Shown: positions 33,116 to 44,459 of the stretch, piece after piece
Layout: every line of letters starts with the position of its first letter
How positions within the stretch are numbered: position 1 is the first letter of the stretch
Assembly (NCBI RefSeq): GCF_007565055.1
Contig: NC_044552.1
Span: 150,803,859 to 150,867,858 of the forward strand
Length of the DNA: 64,000 nucleotides
Source of the DNA: Rhinopithecus roxellana
Lineage: Eukaryota > Chordata > Mammalia > Primates > Cercopithecidae
Direction: 5' to 3'
The notes under the pieces: model-generated
Told to the model about the DNA's origin: nothing
The model's database searches: none
What the model saw: only the letters and a program-made list of their open reading frames with translations
Translations under genes and position numbers: made by a program

Positions 33116-33350
33116 GGAAAAATTTAACTCTTTTAATCTATTCTATTACTCTTTCTTCTTTCCTTGTTCTATTGCTGAGCATCTAGTTATTAATATAACC
33201 AGAAGCGCCACCGCCTCCAGAGTCGTGGGCCATAGTCCCAGGGTAAAACCCTACCAAACTAAAGCTAAGAAAAATTTAACTCTTTTAATCTGTTCTATTA
33301 CTCTTTCTTCCTTCCTTGTTCTATTGCTGGCCATCTAGTTATTAATATAA
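33051..33350 (+). repeat. 152-bp tandem duplication inside the ERV
   Basis: The block starting AAGCGCCACC at 33051 recurs at 33203 with a few substitutions, including the shared 'gccatctagttattaatata' and 'ctattactctttcttc' parts. The two units cover the pol end/env start. Confidence 0.9.
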
Positions 33351-34780
33351 CAAAGTCAATTTTGCCTCAAACTATTGCATTTAATGCTTGCCTTGTTATA
33401 CCCTGTGAGGACCTGCCAAGTCAAAGACAGCTTTCTACTTCAGAAAAGCACTTCTGTCCCTCCTGACTTTCCTCAGACTAGGCATTAGTAAAGTAGGACG
33501 ATTTAATCCGAGGACATTTCAATAAAGACCCCAATGCCAACCAGAAGTGTTGCCCCCGATGTAGAGTTTTCATGCCATAGTTGGTCCAACATTCTGTGGA
33601 CCACTAAAGAGCAAGGATGGACTACCCCAACTGGTTTTTGTAATTTCCCTAAAACCATACATTCATTTTACTAGAGGATCATAGAAGTTAAAGACTTAAA
33701 ACAAGGCCAGGTGCGGTGGCTCAAGCCTGTAATCCCAGCACTTTGGGAGGCCGAGACGGGTGGATCACGAGGTCAGGAGATCGAGGCCATCCTGGCTAAC
33801 ACGGTGAAACCCCGTCTCTACTAAAAAATACAAAAATCTAGCCGGGCGAGGTGGCGGGCGCCTGTAGTCCCAGCTACTCCGGAGGCTGAGGCAGGAGAAT
33901 GGCCTGAACCCGGGAGGCGGAGCTTGCAGTGAGCTGAGATCCGGCCACTGCACTCTAGCCTGGGCGACAGAGCGAGACTCCGTCTCAAAAAAAAATAAAA
34001 ATAAAAAAAATAAAAAGACTTAAAACAAACTTTAGCAATTAAGACAGGATACCAAGATGCAAATGCCTGGTTAAAATGGATCAAATATTCCATCTGCACA
34101 TTGAACAAAAGCAATTGTTATGCTTGTGCACATGGCAGGCCAGAGGCCCAGATTGTCCCCCTTCCACTAAGGTGGTCCTCCAGTCAACCAGGCGTAGGCT
34201 GCATGATAGCTCTTTTCCAGGATTCCACAGCCTGGAGTAATAAGTCATGCCAAGCTCTCTCTGCTATATCCCAAAGTCACTGCGGATCAGCCCCTGAGAG
34301 CCATCCAGCTTCTGCCTCCCAACACTAAGTTCACTGCATGTCTCTCATGGCAGGGAGGAAATTTAGCATTCCTTGGAGACCTGAAAGGATGCAGTGAGCT
34401 TAAGAATTTTCAAGAGCTTATCAATCAGTCAACCCTTGTTCACCCCTGAGCGGATGTGTGGTGGTATTGTGGTGGACCTTTACTGGGCACTCTGCTGAAT
34501 AACTGGAGTGGCACTTGTACTTTAGTCCAGTTGACTATCCCTTTCACCCTGGCATTTCATCAACCAGAAGGAAAAAAATAATTAGACTTCATAAAGCAAG
34601 AGAAGCCCCTTATGAGTCTTTCGACTCTCATGTCTATTTAGATGCAACTGGAGTCCCACAAGGAATACCAGATCAATTTAAAGCTTGAAATCAAATAGCT
34701 GCAGGATTTGAGTCAATATTTTAGTAGCTGACAGTTAATAAAAATGTAGATTAGATAAACTACATCTATTACAACCAACA
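33203..34780 (+). pseudogene. ERV env remnant (HERV-E-like), split by an AluY
   Basis: Conceptual reading in several frames gives fragments typical of class I envelope: a Trp-Trp-Tyr-Cys-Gly-Gly motif and Asn-Trp-Ser-Gly-Thr-Cys (near 34450-34530), then a surface/transmembrane boundary region. Stops and frameshifts are frequent. An AluY sits at 33705-34013. Because no open frame is long, only presence and family type can be stated. Confidence 0.55.
33705..34013 (+). mobile_element. young AluY (cercopithecine type) with target-site duplication
   Basis: It is bounded by AAAGACTTAAAACAA at 33690-33704 and 34014-34028, an exact 15-bp repeat. It has the 'gatccggccactgcac' variant, intact CpGs and a short A/TA tail, all signs of a recent insertion into the ERV. 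Confidence 0.95.
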
Positions 34781-35302
34781 GCAATGAGCTTTTCATGAGT
34801 TAAAAGAAAAACTCATGTGGGCCCCAGCCCTGAGGTGACCTGACCTGACAAAACTCTTTACACTCTATGTGTCAGAAAGAGAAAAAATGGCAGTTGGAGT
34901 TTTAACCCAGACTGTGGGGCCTGGCCAAGGCCAGTGGCCTATCTCTCAAAACAACTAGACAGAGTTTCCAAAGGCCGGCCCCCAGGTCTAAGGGACCTAG
35001 CAGCAAAGGCCCTGTTAGCACAAGAAGCAGATAAACTAACCCTTAGGCAAAACCTGAATATAAAGGCCCCCCATGCTGTGGTAACTTTAATAAATACCAA
35101 AGGACATCATTGGTTAACAAATGCTAGATTAACCAAGTACCAAAGCTTGCTATGTGAAAATCCCCACATAACCACTGAAGTTTGCAAAACCCTAAACCCT
35201 ACCACCTTGCTCCCAGTATCAGCGAGCCCAGCTGAACATAACTGTGTAGAGGTGTTGGACTCAGTTTATTCTAGCAGGCCCAACCTCCGAGACCATCCTT
35301 GA
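34780..35302 (+). pseudogene. ERV pol remnant: RNase H region
   Basis: An open frame of 122 codons (34934-35302) begins at the characteristic AYLSKQLD motif of the reverse transcriptase/RNase H connection in gammaretroviruses. It continues through ALLAQEADKLTL and a TNARLTKYQ block. It lies downstream of env, which is out of order for a provirus and shows rearrangement. The upstream part (34790-34933) has stops. Confidence 0.7.
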
Positions 35303-35432
35303 ACATCAGTAGACTGTAAGTGGTACGTGGTCGGGAGCAGCTTCGCCAACCCCTGCCAAGTGACTCTGAAGAAGACGACAAGCCCTTCTCCAGTCACACC
35401 CGGAAGCTGACTGGTCCACACACAACTGAAGC

Positions 35433-35888
35433 ATGAGGAAATTCATCGCAGGACTCATTTTCCTTAAAATTTGGACTTGTACAGTAAGGACTTCAACTGA
35501 CCTTCCTCACACTGAGCGCTGTTCCCAGTATATACATCAAATCACTGAGATAGGACAAAAGGTTGCTACGGTCCTATTATTTTACGGTTATTATAAGTGT
35601 ACTGGAACTCTAAAAAGAACTTGTTTGTATAATCTTATTCTACACAAGGTATGTAGCCCAGGAAAGGACCAACCTGATGTGTGTTATGACCCATCTGAGT
35701 ATCCCATGACCACAGTTTTTAAAATAAGATTAAGGACTGAGGACTGGTGGGGGCTCATAAACGATACGAGTAAAGTGTTAGCCAAAACAGAAGAAAAAGG
35801 GGTGCTCAAACAAGTCACCTTAAAATTTGATGCCTGTGCTGTCATTAATAGTAATAAGTTAGGAATAAGGTGTGTTTCTCTTAATTAG
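35433..35888 (+). pseudogene. ERV env N-terminal fragment with 151-codon open frame
   Basis: The frame opens MRKFIAGLIFLKIWTC, a plausible signal peptide. It then has spaced cysteines (YYKCTGTL, TCLYN, KVCSPG) and a VCYDPSE motif, as in surface subunits of HERV-E/ERV3-like class I envelopes. It stops at 35888, far short of a full envelope, with no transmembrane subunit. This is the second env-type segment in the plus-strand element. Confidence 0.65.
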
Positions 35889-36120
35889 AAAAGAGGGTAT
35901 ATGGTATAGTCAGGGTACATGTGCCTTTTTCTCTATCAGACCTCTCTCAGATCAGTCAGCATTTAGGCTGTTTTTCATCAGACCCCACTAAATATATACA
36001 GGAATTCAGATATGTAACTCTGTCCTACAATTTAACCTGGAGTGACTTAATGTCATCCTGACCTCTGCCCTGTCCCCAGAGGAACAGGAATGAGTTTTTT
36101 TCTGTAGCCCAATATCACAC
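35889..36120 (+). other. ERV-derived sequence between env and gag fragments
   Basis: Short env-like fragments in broken frames lead to a junction with gag-type sequence near 36060-36120. The precise junction cannot be fixed by eye. Confidence 0.4.
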
Positions 36121-36905
36121 TGACAACCACCAGCTTCATGAGTCAGACCTCCAGGAAGGCAATAGAGAAGTTCCCCAAGAGGATCCCCAATGGAACTATC
36201 AGGCAGATTCCCCAGGTATAGCTAGGCGAGATCACATGATTTCCTGCCTAGCTGAAGGGCTTAAAAAGGCAGCTTACAAAGCTATTAATTATGACAAGCT
36301 TAAAGAAACTACCCAAGGTAAAGACGAAAACCCAGCCCAGTTCATGGCCCACTTAGCAGCAACCCTGAGACGCTTTACAACCCTAGACCCTGAAGAGTCA
36401 AAAGGCCGTCTCATTCCAAATATGCATTTTATCACCCAGTCAGCTCCTGGCATTAAAAAAAAAGCTTCAAAAATTAAAATCTGGCCCTCAAACCCCACAA
36501 CAGGACTTAATGAACCTCGCCTTCAAGCTGTACAATAATAGAGTAGAGGCAACCAAGTAGAAACGTATTTCTGAGTTGCAATTACTTGCCTCCACTGTGA
36601 GACAAACCCCAGCCACATCTCCAGCACACAAGAACTTCCAAACACCTCAACCGCAGTGGCCAGGGTTTCCTCCAGGACCGCCTCCCCCAGGAGCTTGCTT
36701 CAAGTGCTGGAAATCTGGCCACTGGGTCAATGAATGCCCACAGCCAGGGATTCCTCCTAAGCCGTGTCCCATCTGTGCGGGACCCCACTACAAATCGGAC
36801 TGTCCAACTCCCCTGGCAGCCACTCACAGAGCCGCTGGAACTCTGGCCCTCGGCTCTCTGACTGTCTCCTTCCCAGATCTGCTCGGCTTAGCGGCTGAAG
36901 ACTGA
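36120..36905 (+). pseudogene. ERV gag remnant (HERV-H-like): capsid end and nucleocapsid zinc knuckle
   Basis: Two frames cover it. The first (36236-36538) has a capsid-C-terminal pattern (ENPAQFMAHLAATLRR). The second (36576-36905) has a proline-rich linker and a CCHC zinc knuckle starting at Cys 36696 (CFKCWKSGHWVNEC), followed by a second Cys/His group (CPICAGPHYKSDC). A frame change separates the two frames. It resembles the minus-strand copy at 38589-39250, but the copies differ at many positions. Confidence 0.8.
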
Positions 36906-37275
36906 CACTGTCCAATCACCTCGGAAGCCGAAGGACCATCACAAATGCTTTGGGTAGTAACTCTTACGGCGGAGGGTAAGTCCGTCCCCTTCTTAATCAA
37001 TATGGAGGCTACCCACTCCACATGACCTTCTTTTCAAGGGCCTTTGCCTCCATAACAGTTGTGGGTATCGGTGGCCAGGCTTCTAAACCTCTGAAAACTC
37101 CCCAACTCTGGTGCCAACTTGGACAATACTCTTTTAAGCACTCCTTAGTTATCCCCACCTGCCCAGTTCCCTTATTAGGTCGAGGCATTTTAACTAAATT
37201 ATCTGCTTCCCTGACTATTCCTGGGCTACAGCCACACCTCATTGCCGCCCTTTTCCCGAGTTCAAAGCCTCCTTT
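36906..37275 (+). pseudogene. ERV protease remnant (HERV-H-like)
   Basis: The reading includes a VTLTAEGKSVPFLIN-like start and then the frame 37022-37321, with ITVVGIGGQASKPLKTPQLW and IPTCPVPLLGRGIL, typical of class I retroviral proteases. A methionine in 'INMEATHS' replaces the expected Asp/Thr/Ala active-site context. The segment stops abruptly near 37275, where oppositely oriented pol begins. Confidence 0.7.
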
Positions 37276-38050
37276 GAGGAAGAAAATAGATTTTGGAAGT
37301 TATGAGAACTCTAGAGAGTGAGTTGAACATAGTTTGTGATTTTGAGGGCCTGTAATAGTATTAAAGCAGCAGCAGCCACCGCACGCAGACATGAGGGCTA
37401 GGCTAAAACAGTAAGGTCAAGCTGTTTGGATAAAAAGACCACAGAGCGTGGTCCCAGTTCTTGTGTAAGAATTCCTACCACACAGCCCTGCACTTTGGCT
37501 GTGTGTAATGAAAAAAGGGTTGGGATTTGGGAGATTAGCTGGACATGATCAGCAGGGAAAGCACGTGTGTTTTCATGAAGAATTATGCCGAGATAGGTAA
37601 CAGATGAAGAAATTTGGGCTTCACTGAAGTAATGGGGGCTGTCCGTGAAGCCTTGCAGCAGTACAGCCCAGGTAATTTGCTGAGCCTGATGGGTGTCAGG
37701 GTCAGTCCAAGTAAAACGAAGAGAGGCTGGGATGAAGGGTGCAAAGGAACAGTAAAGCAAGTTTGAGATCCAGAACAGAATAATGGGTTATGGAGGTGTT
37801 GAGGAGGGAGGTATTGAGGATAGGAGAGTATATGACTTTGGCACCACGGGGTGGATAGGCAAGACAATTTGGTTGATAAGGTGTAGATCCTGAACTAACC
37901 TGTAAAGCTTATCTGGTTTTTGGACAGGTAAAATGGGGGAATTGTAAGGAGAGTTAATAGGCTTTAAAAGGCCATGCTGTAGCAGGAGAGAGATAACAGG
38001 CTTTAATCCTTTTAAAGCATGCTGTGGGATGGGATATTGGGGTTGAGCAG
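37275..38050 (-). pseudogene. ERV pol remnant (HERV-H-like): reverse transcriptase and RNase H connection, minus strand
   Basis: The minus-strand frame 37760-37398 contains TWTDPDTHQAQQITWAVLLQ (reverse-transcriptase palm region), VTYLGIILHE (thumb), then GPRSVVFLSKQLD (RNase H connection). The following sequence to 37275 resembles further RNase H. The catalytic YxDD part falls in a stretch with frameshifts. Confidence 0.7.
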
Positions 38051-38119
38051 GTTAAGTGTGATTAGGTTTTAATGGGATGGTAAGGGGTGCATGATCGGTC
38101 ACCAAGGAGGGAGTAGAGG

Positions 38120-38500
38120 TGTCCTATACCTGTGGTTTAAGGTGAGGAGGTACAAGGGGAGGATGTGAAGGAGGCCTTTGAACTGGGGAAAAGGCAGCAA
38201 TGAGGTGTGGCTGTAGCCCAGGAATAGTCAGGGAAGCAGATAATTTAGTTAAAATGCCTTGACCTAATAAGGGAGCTGGGCAGGTGGGGATAACTAAAAA
38301 GGAGTGCATAAAAGAATACTGCCCAAGTTGGCACCAGAGTTGGGGAGTTTTCAGAGGTTTAGAAGCCTGGCTGTCAATACCCACAACAGTTATGGAGGCA
38401 AGGGAAACAGGCCCTTGAAAAGAAGGTCATGTGGTGTAACCTCCATATTGATTCAGAAGGGGACAGACTTACCCTCCACTGTAAGAGTTACCTGAAGATC
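38120..38500 (-). pseudogene. ERV protease remnant (HERV-H-like), minus strand
   Basis: The frame 38384-38124 has GIDSQASKPLKTPQLW and IPTCPAPLLGQGIL. It is the counterpart of the plus-strand protease remnant at 36906-37275. The two form an inverted pair about 1 kb apart. Confidence 0.7.
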
Positions 38501-38588
38501 GGCATCCGTGATGGTCTGGGGGCTTCCGAGGCGGTCGGGCAGTGTCAGTCTTCAGCCGCTAAGCCGAGAAGCTCTGGGAAGGAGTCAG

Positions 38589-39383
38589 TCAGAGAGCCTT
38601 GGGCCAGAGTTCCAGGGACTCTGTGAGTGGCTGCCGGGTGAGTCGGACAGTCCGATTTCTATTGGGTCCTGCACAGATGGGACACGACTTAGGAGGAATC
38701 CCTGGCTGCGGTAGTTCCTTGGCCCAGTGGCCAGATTTCCAGCACTTGAAGCAAGCTCCTGGGGGAGGCGGTCCTGGAGGAACCCCTGGCTGCTGTGGTT
38801 GAGGCATTTGAAAGTTCTTGTGTGCTGGAGATGTGGCTGGGGTTTCTCTCACAGTGGAGGCAAGTAATTGCAACTCAGAAATAGGTTGCTACTTGGCTGC
38901 CTCTTCTCTATTATTGTACACCTTGAAGGCGAGGTTCATTAAGTCCTATTGTGGGGTTTGAGGGCCAGAATCTAATTTTTGGAGCTTTTTCTAATGTCGG
39001 GAGCGGGTCCGGTAATAAAATGCATATTGAGAATAAGAAGGCCTTCTGGCCCCTCTGGGTCTAGAGTGGTAAAGAGTCTAAGGGCTGTTGCCAAATGGGC
39101 CATGAACAGGGCTGGGTTTTTATATTTGGTAAAAAAGAGCCTAAATGCTAACTGATTCGGGAGAGGTTGGATAAAGAAAAAAGGAGCATTAACCTTGGAG
39201 AGCTCCAGCCACCTCTCTAAGAGGGAATCGTTGGGCAGGTGGGGGAGGGCTAGTCACAGAACGAAACTGTAAGCCAGACCGGGTGTGGGGAGGGGAGGTG
39301 ATAGAAAGGTTATAGGGTGGGGGAGCAGAGGCTTAAGAAGAGTTGGAGCCTGACTCAGCCTGGCCAGGAGCGACCTTAGGAGG
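38589..39383 (-). pseudogene. ERV gag remnant (HERV-H-like): nucleocapsid and capsid end, minus strand
   Basis: The frame 38873-38589 has the proline-rich linker and a CFKCWKSGHWAKE zinc knuckle, in which the expected last cysteine is leucine. The second Cys/His group is also degraded. Capsid-type sequence continues to about 39250 and beyond in broken frames. Confidence 0.75.
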
Positions 39384-40339
39384 AGCAGTCTGGGAAGGAG
39401 GTGAGAGGTCAGATGGGTCAGTAGAAAAGGAAGATTCACAGGACTCAGAGCTTGGGGTGGAGACAGAAGGAACAGACAGGAGGGGAAGAAGAAAGATTTG
39501 GAAGTCTCATTGGGAGCAGAGACTGGGGAGGAACCAGTGTGTAAAGGAATGCCTAGACGTCAGGCACCTCAGACCATTTGCCCATTTTTCGACAAAAATC
39601 ATCTATATCGCATAGGATGGAGAAATCGAAGCCGTTTTCTGGCTATTGAGAACCACCGTCAAGTTTGTATTGAAGTCAAGCAGTGTTGCAAAAGAAAATA
39701 AGACGCTTAGATTTTAAGTCAGGTGAGAATTGAAGAGGTTTTAAGTTCTTGAGAACACAGGTTAAGGGAGAAGAAGGAGGAAAGCAGGATGGAAGTTTGC
39801 CCATAGTGAAGGAGGCAAGTTTAAAGAGAAGGGTAGAGACGCGGAAAAGGGGGTGGGGAGCAACCCTGGGCTGCAGTGTGGGTGAGCAGCCAAAGCAGGT
39901 GTCCCCACAATTGACTTCCCACCAAGGGAATGTGGGTGAATGACCAAGGCAGGCGTCCCCGCGGTGATCAGACACCAACGGAATGTGTGTGAATAATCAG
40001 GCAGACGTCCCCGCAGTGATTAAACACCAAGGGAAGACTGCCTTCCTGAGTCCATGACCGGCACTGGAGTTTTGGGTCCATGGATAAAAAGTGTCTCCTT
40101 TGTCTCGACTAGAGAGGAAAAAGAACTGGAATTGGAAGGACAGGGAGACTGAAGGGCAGCAAGAGAGGCTGGAGAAGAGAGTGAAAAGACGGCTTACCCG
40201 ATTTGAAATTGGTGAGATGTTCCTTGGCTGGTTGGTCATAGGTGGATCTCTTCACGGAGTGAGGGAGAGGACAGGGGACTGGTCTCCCAAAGGAGGCCCT
40301 CTGACCCGGGTCTTCGGCACTAAATGTCTCACAAGTGCA
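39384..40339 (-). pseudogene. HERV-H 5' internal region (leader and gag start), unit copy 1
   Basis: Minus-strand sequence directly downstream of the LTR7. It starts with a primer-binding-site-like TAGTGCCGAAGACCCGGGT (near 40326-40308), then a GGGAGACCAGTCCCCTGT-type leader, and runs into gag-like sequence without a full frame. The tandem duplication begins in this region at 39384. Confidence 0.7.
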
Positions 40340-40756
40340 TGTGAAGAGACCACCCAACAGGCTTTGTGTGAGCAACAAGGCTGTTTATTTCACCTGGGTG
40401 TAGGTGAGCTGAGTCCGAAAAAGGAGTCATCCAAGGGTGGTGATTACCATTAGTTCTGATAGGTTTGGGGATAGTCGGTGGAGTTAGGAGCAATGCTTTA
40501 TGGGCAGGGGGTGAATCTCACAAAGTACATTCTCAAGGGTGGGGAGAATTACAAAGAACCTTCTTAAGGGTGGGGGAGATTACAAAGTACATTGATCAGT
40601 TAGGGTGGGGGCAGAAACAAATCACAATGGTGGAATGTCATCAGTTAAGGCTATTTTCACTTCTTTTGTGAATGTTCAGTTTCTTCAGGCCCTCTGGAGG
40701 TATACCTGCAGGTCACAGGGGATATGATGGCTTAGCTTGGGCTCAGAGGCCTGGCA
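40340..40756 (-). mobile_element. LTR7-type (HERV-H) LTR, unit copy 1
   Basis: On the minus strand it begins TGCCAGGCCTCTGAGCCCAA and ends GTCTCTTCACA, 417 bp. 'aagccatcatatcccctgtg' near the start and AATAAACAGCC near the end are LTR7 hallmarks. As the 5' LTR of the minus-strand HERV-H-like element it would direct transcription towards lower coordinates. No matching 3' LTR was found. Confidence 0.88.
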
Positions 40757-43700
40757 ATGCTTACATAGACATGAAAGCCATGCAGTCTCGCAAAGGGATT
40801 CTGAGCATGGAAACAGATGACCTCCATGAGTTCACATCCTAATCCTTAATTTCTTGGCTAGGTGATCTCAGGTGGGTCAATGACTCACCGAACCTGTTTC
40901 CTCTTTAAAAAGGAGGGATGTAAAAGTTCAAGACTTGGATAATTTTGAAAGCCCCTAGAACAGCACCTGATATATAGCATAAATGTGAATTTCAAGATAT
41001 ATATATGGTTCAACTTCACCAATAAAAGTTATCACCAATAAATGTTAATTGACTAAGATGATATTTTGACTTTTAGAGACAATACAAATTGGAATAATAT
41101 GTAAAGAAATTAGGATAACATGGACTTCTTCACACTAACCGTGTTATCGATGAATCAACTTGGACCTTATTTTTATTTTTTGGCAAGACTTTACTTCAAT
41201 TCTGGCCTGTCTGTAATTCCCACAAATGACTTGCGTTTTGATATTAGAAGACCTTCCTGATGTTTTATTGCATTGTCTGCTGGTCTTTTTCCCTTGGTTG
41301 CTTCAACTCACTAGCCCCATCCTCTAAGACTCGTTCTCTGGCTCTGGGGGCTGTTTCCAGAGACTGCTCTTCCCCTCCCCCTCCCCAGCCTGTGTCTCCT
41401 GAGGAGCTTCCCACTGTGTACAAATAAACCTGGTCTGTTTCCATCCTTCCGAGCCACACCCTCCCTGTCCCTCCAGCACTTCTGCTGGGATTGAGTTTCT
41501 GAAACCATGCCTTCATCTGCTTTTTCTCCCCTTTCCTCCCAGTTCCTCCCCTTTATCTATGCTAAAAGGGATTTAAAAAAAAAAAAAAATCAACAGTATA
41601 TTTCACTCGCTGCCTTTTCTCCGTAGCAGAATAAAATGCTTCTTAGAGGAGATGGCTCCCAGCACCGCCCAGTGTTCCTGTGACCAGAGCAGGTCTTAGA
41701 CGTGGTGGCCCAGAGGTCTCGTCATAAGCAAAGGGACGCTCTTATCTTACCCGACCCCTGAGCCTGCCTTCCCGCAGCCTACACATTCCTGCAGACATGG
41801 AGTTGCCTGAGGGAAGAGAATGCAATCTCTAGAAACTCAGAGCTAGTTTTGGCTTTATGAGCCGCATGTGCACTGAAGCCATGACCTAGGCCTGGGCTGA
41901 CCTCCCAAAGCCAAAGACGTACGTGTAAAGGATTCAAAAGGTGCCATAACCACTCCACTCCTTAAAATTAACATCTGGGCTCTATCAGCTTGAGAAAAGA
42001 GGTGATTCTGTAGATCTACTCGAATCAACAGGTCACTCATCGGACATTAAAATGACAGATACCCTGGGGGATGCAGACTTCAGAGCACGAGAACTGGGAC
42101 TTCAACAGCCACTAGAGGGCACTGTTTTGCTACCACTGGGTTCACCGCAGGCTCCTTGGGTTCTTCCTGCTGTAGAATCACTTTTTAGATCAACAAACTT
42201 CCTGCCAAGAAGCTGAAGATTAATTTAAGGGAAGTCTAACCAATAATTTGCCTTTTTAAGGAACGTACTCATGTAAGCAAATTAATATCAATTTCCTTGA
42301 CAATTACATCCAAAATCTTTGTTAATAAAAGCAACACCAAATAAATTCAAATGTATCTTACACATTTTTATCCGCATAAAGATGAAGAAGGTATCTATAG
42401 GGAGTTGAACGAGTTCTTGTCTACTTTAGGGAATTTCACACTTTGGAAATAAATGTACTCATGCTGTGTGTATGTGTGTGTGGGTGTTTAAGGAAGAACA
42501 ATTTGTGTTAGCACAACCATGGCTTGAGGGTGTTTTCTCTTAGCTAATGTTCCAAAACATCTAAAATCTTGGCAGGGGCTAACCACTCCGCCTTCCCCTG
42601 GCTAGACAGGCCACCTCCTGAGCTGAGCAGGGCATTCCGGACTCCAGCTTCTTCCTCCCCCAAGGCGAACCCAGAGAGCCAATCAGAGAAAAAGCTTTGG
42701 GGCAAGTTGGCTGTGTGAGGCCCTCAGCCAAGACCCTTAGCTGATTTCCATTACTTATCAGAGAGGGCAGACCCACTGAGGGGTCTGGAAAGCAAGTCTG
42801 GAGGAAATACTCCCATCCTCACACCATTTGTGAATCCTCCCAGCCTCCACGGCACGGTTGAAGCTACTGGTGATGTCCTGGGATTCTGCGTCTTTCTCTC
42901 AGGCCACTTCTCCACCTGGGACATTTGAGTGGCCTGACTAGCCAGCCAAGACCGTCGAGGGTCTGCAGGGCCCCTGACCAACAGCATCTGATTGGGCTAA
43001 GGCACCCTCATTTTGATACCACCAGGGGTCTGGGGTTGGTGGGCTGTGTGTGCTGTGTCCAGCGTTCCCAAGGTAAGGACCCATGGACCTCTGTAGCAAG
43101 GTCTCCCAGTGTTCTCAAGCAGCCATGATTTGTCAACACACCCACCTGTGGCAACCGCCCTCAGAGTCCCAGACTGGGGTCTGTACCCTGGACACCAGAC
43201 CAGGGCCCTTCTCAGAAAGGAGCTGTGCGTGGGCACTACAGGCAAACTGTGTTTTTCCAAGGAATCCCCAATATCCTGTGTTTTTCTTACCCAGTGTGTT
43301 CAGTTAATGAATGATATTGAGCTGTGTATTTCCAGTGGCACAAAAGCCATGATCAGTATCTACTCAAGGGGGCAGCGTGAGCTCTGTGTGGAGAAACCTC
43401 ATGAAAAGGGCTTAGCAGAGAGGGTGGGCATGCCTGGCCTTCACTCTCTAGTCCTCCTGTCCTCTGTCCCCCACCCCTCCCCAGCCCGGATGTTAGGAAG
43501 TTGTTTCTAAACCACTTTTCCCCACTGCCTTCACGCTGTGTCTCTTATTTTTTAGGAGCTGAGTATCTTGACTTATCTGCTCATCAGCTATTAATTAACA
43601 CCGGCTGCATGTCATGCACTGGGCCAGACAGTCTCTAGAAGCTCACACAACTGTTATCCTTGTGATCTATGTAGAAAAATGTCACATAAAGTTTAAAAAA

Positions 43701-44459
43701 TAAATACATAGAAGAAAGATTCCATGCTGCAGTAGAGGGTCTGTATGTGCTCCCGTGCTCATGGGGTTCTGGTAAAATCTCCCCCATCCCTAGTGTTGTG
43801 AAGATGGAACAAGGCTTGTTCTGTGGGGCTGCCCCAGGCTCAGAAGTGAGCAGGAGCCCGAGAGCATTTTGCCCTGGGTTTTGCACTTGTTTGCATTCAG
43901 CAAGTATCTGTTGGATTTTAGTAGAATTTTAGCAGAACGTACGGGCTCTGCCAAAATAAGGGAAAGACTGACCCTGAGTTTGAACTTTCCCAGATGGGAT
44001 TTAATGTGTTGTGAGATCCTGATGCTATGAAAGCATTTACTGAAATGCCCACATACCAGGAAGACTCAATTTATCTTTGAAATATCTACAAATTACCGCC
44101 TTTTTAACATCTTAAGTTATTATTGATGCTGGTTTTTGGAGGTTCTTTCTTGTGACTATACTCTTTTAACCATTGAGTAGTTATAATTTCTCTCTGAACA
44201 TGATGAAGGGCCTCTGTTACCTCTTATCCATCAGACCAATGTGAAAGAATGAAAATTAAGATGTGTGTGTGTGTATCTCAAACTTGGCGTGTTCCCCAAC
44301 TCATTCTAGCTGACAGGCAATGCGGGGGAGTGAGGGAGTGAACATGTTTCAGAGGTAGGACGAGCGCAGAAATCATTTTTGCAGACATACCTGCATCCAC
44401 CTCTTTCCCTGCCACCTCACCCTTCCCACTTTCAGATAACTATAAACCCAAAATGAAAT
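40757..44459. other. unclassified sequence in unit copy 1
   Basis: It contains a MIR (40840-40990), a 15-A run and short AT- and TG-rich tracts. Open frames are short, and no gene family or strong repeat was recognised in 41000-44450. Copy 2 is 50421-54123. Confidence 0.5.
40840..40990 (+). mobile_element. MIR element, unit copy 1
   Basis: 'ctaggtgatctcaggtgggt' then 'cctgtttcctctttaaaaag' follow the MIR core order (gggcaagt..., tttcctcatctgtaaaatggg). The counterpart is at 50504-50654. Confidence 0.55.
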
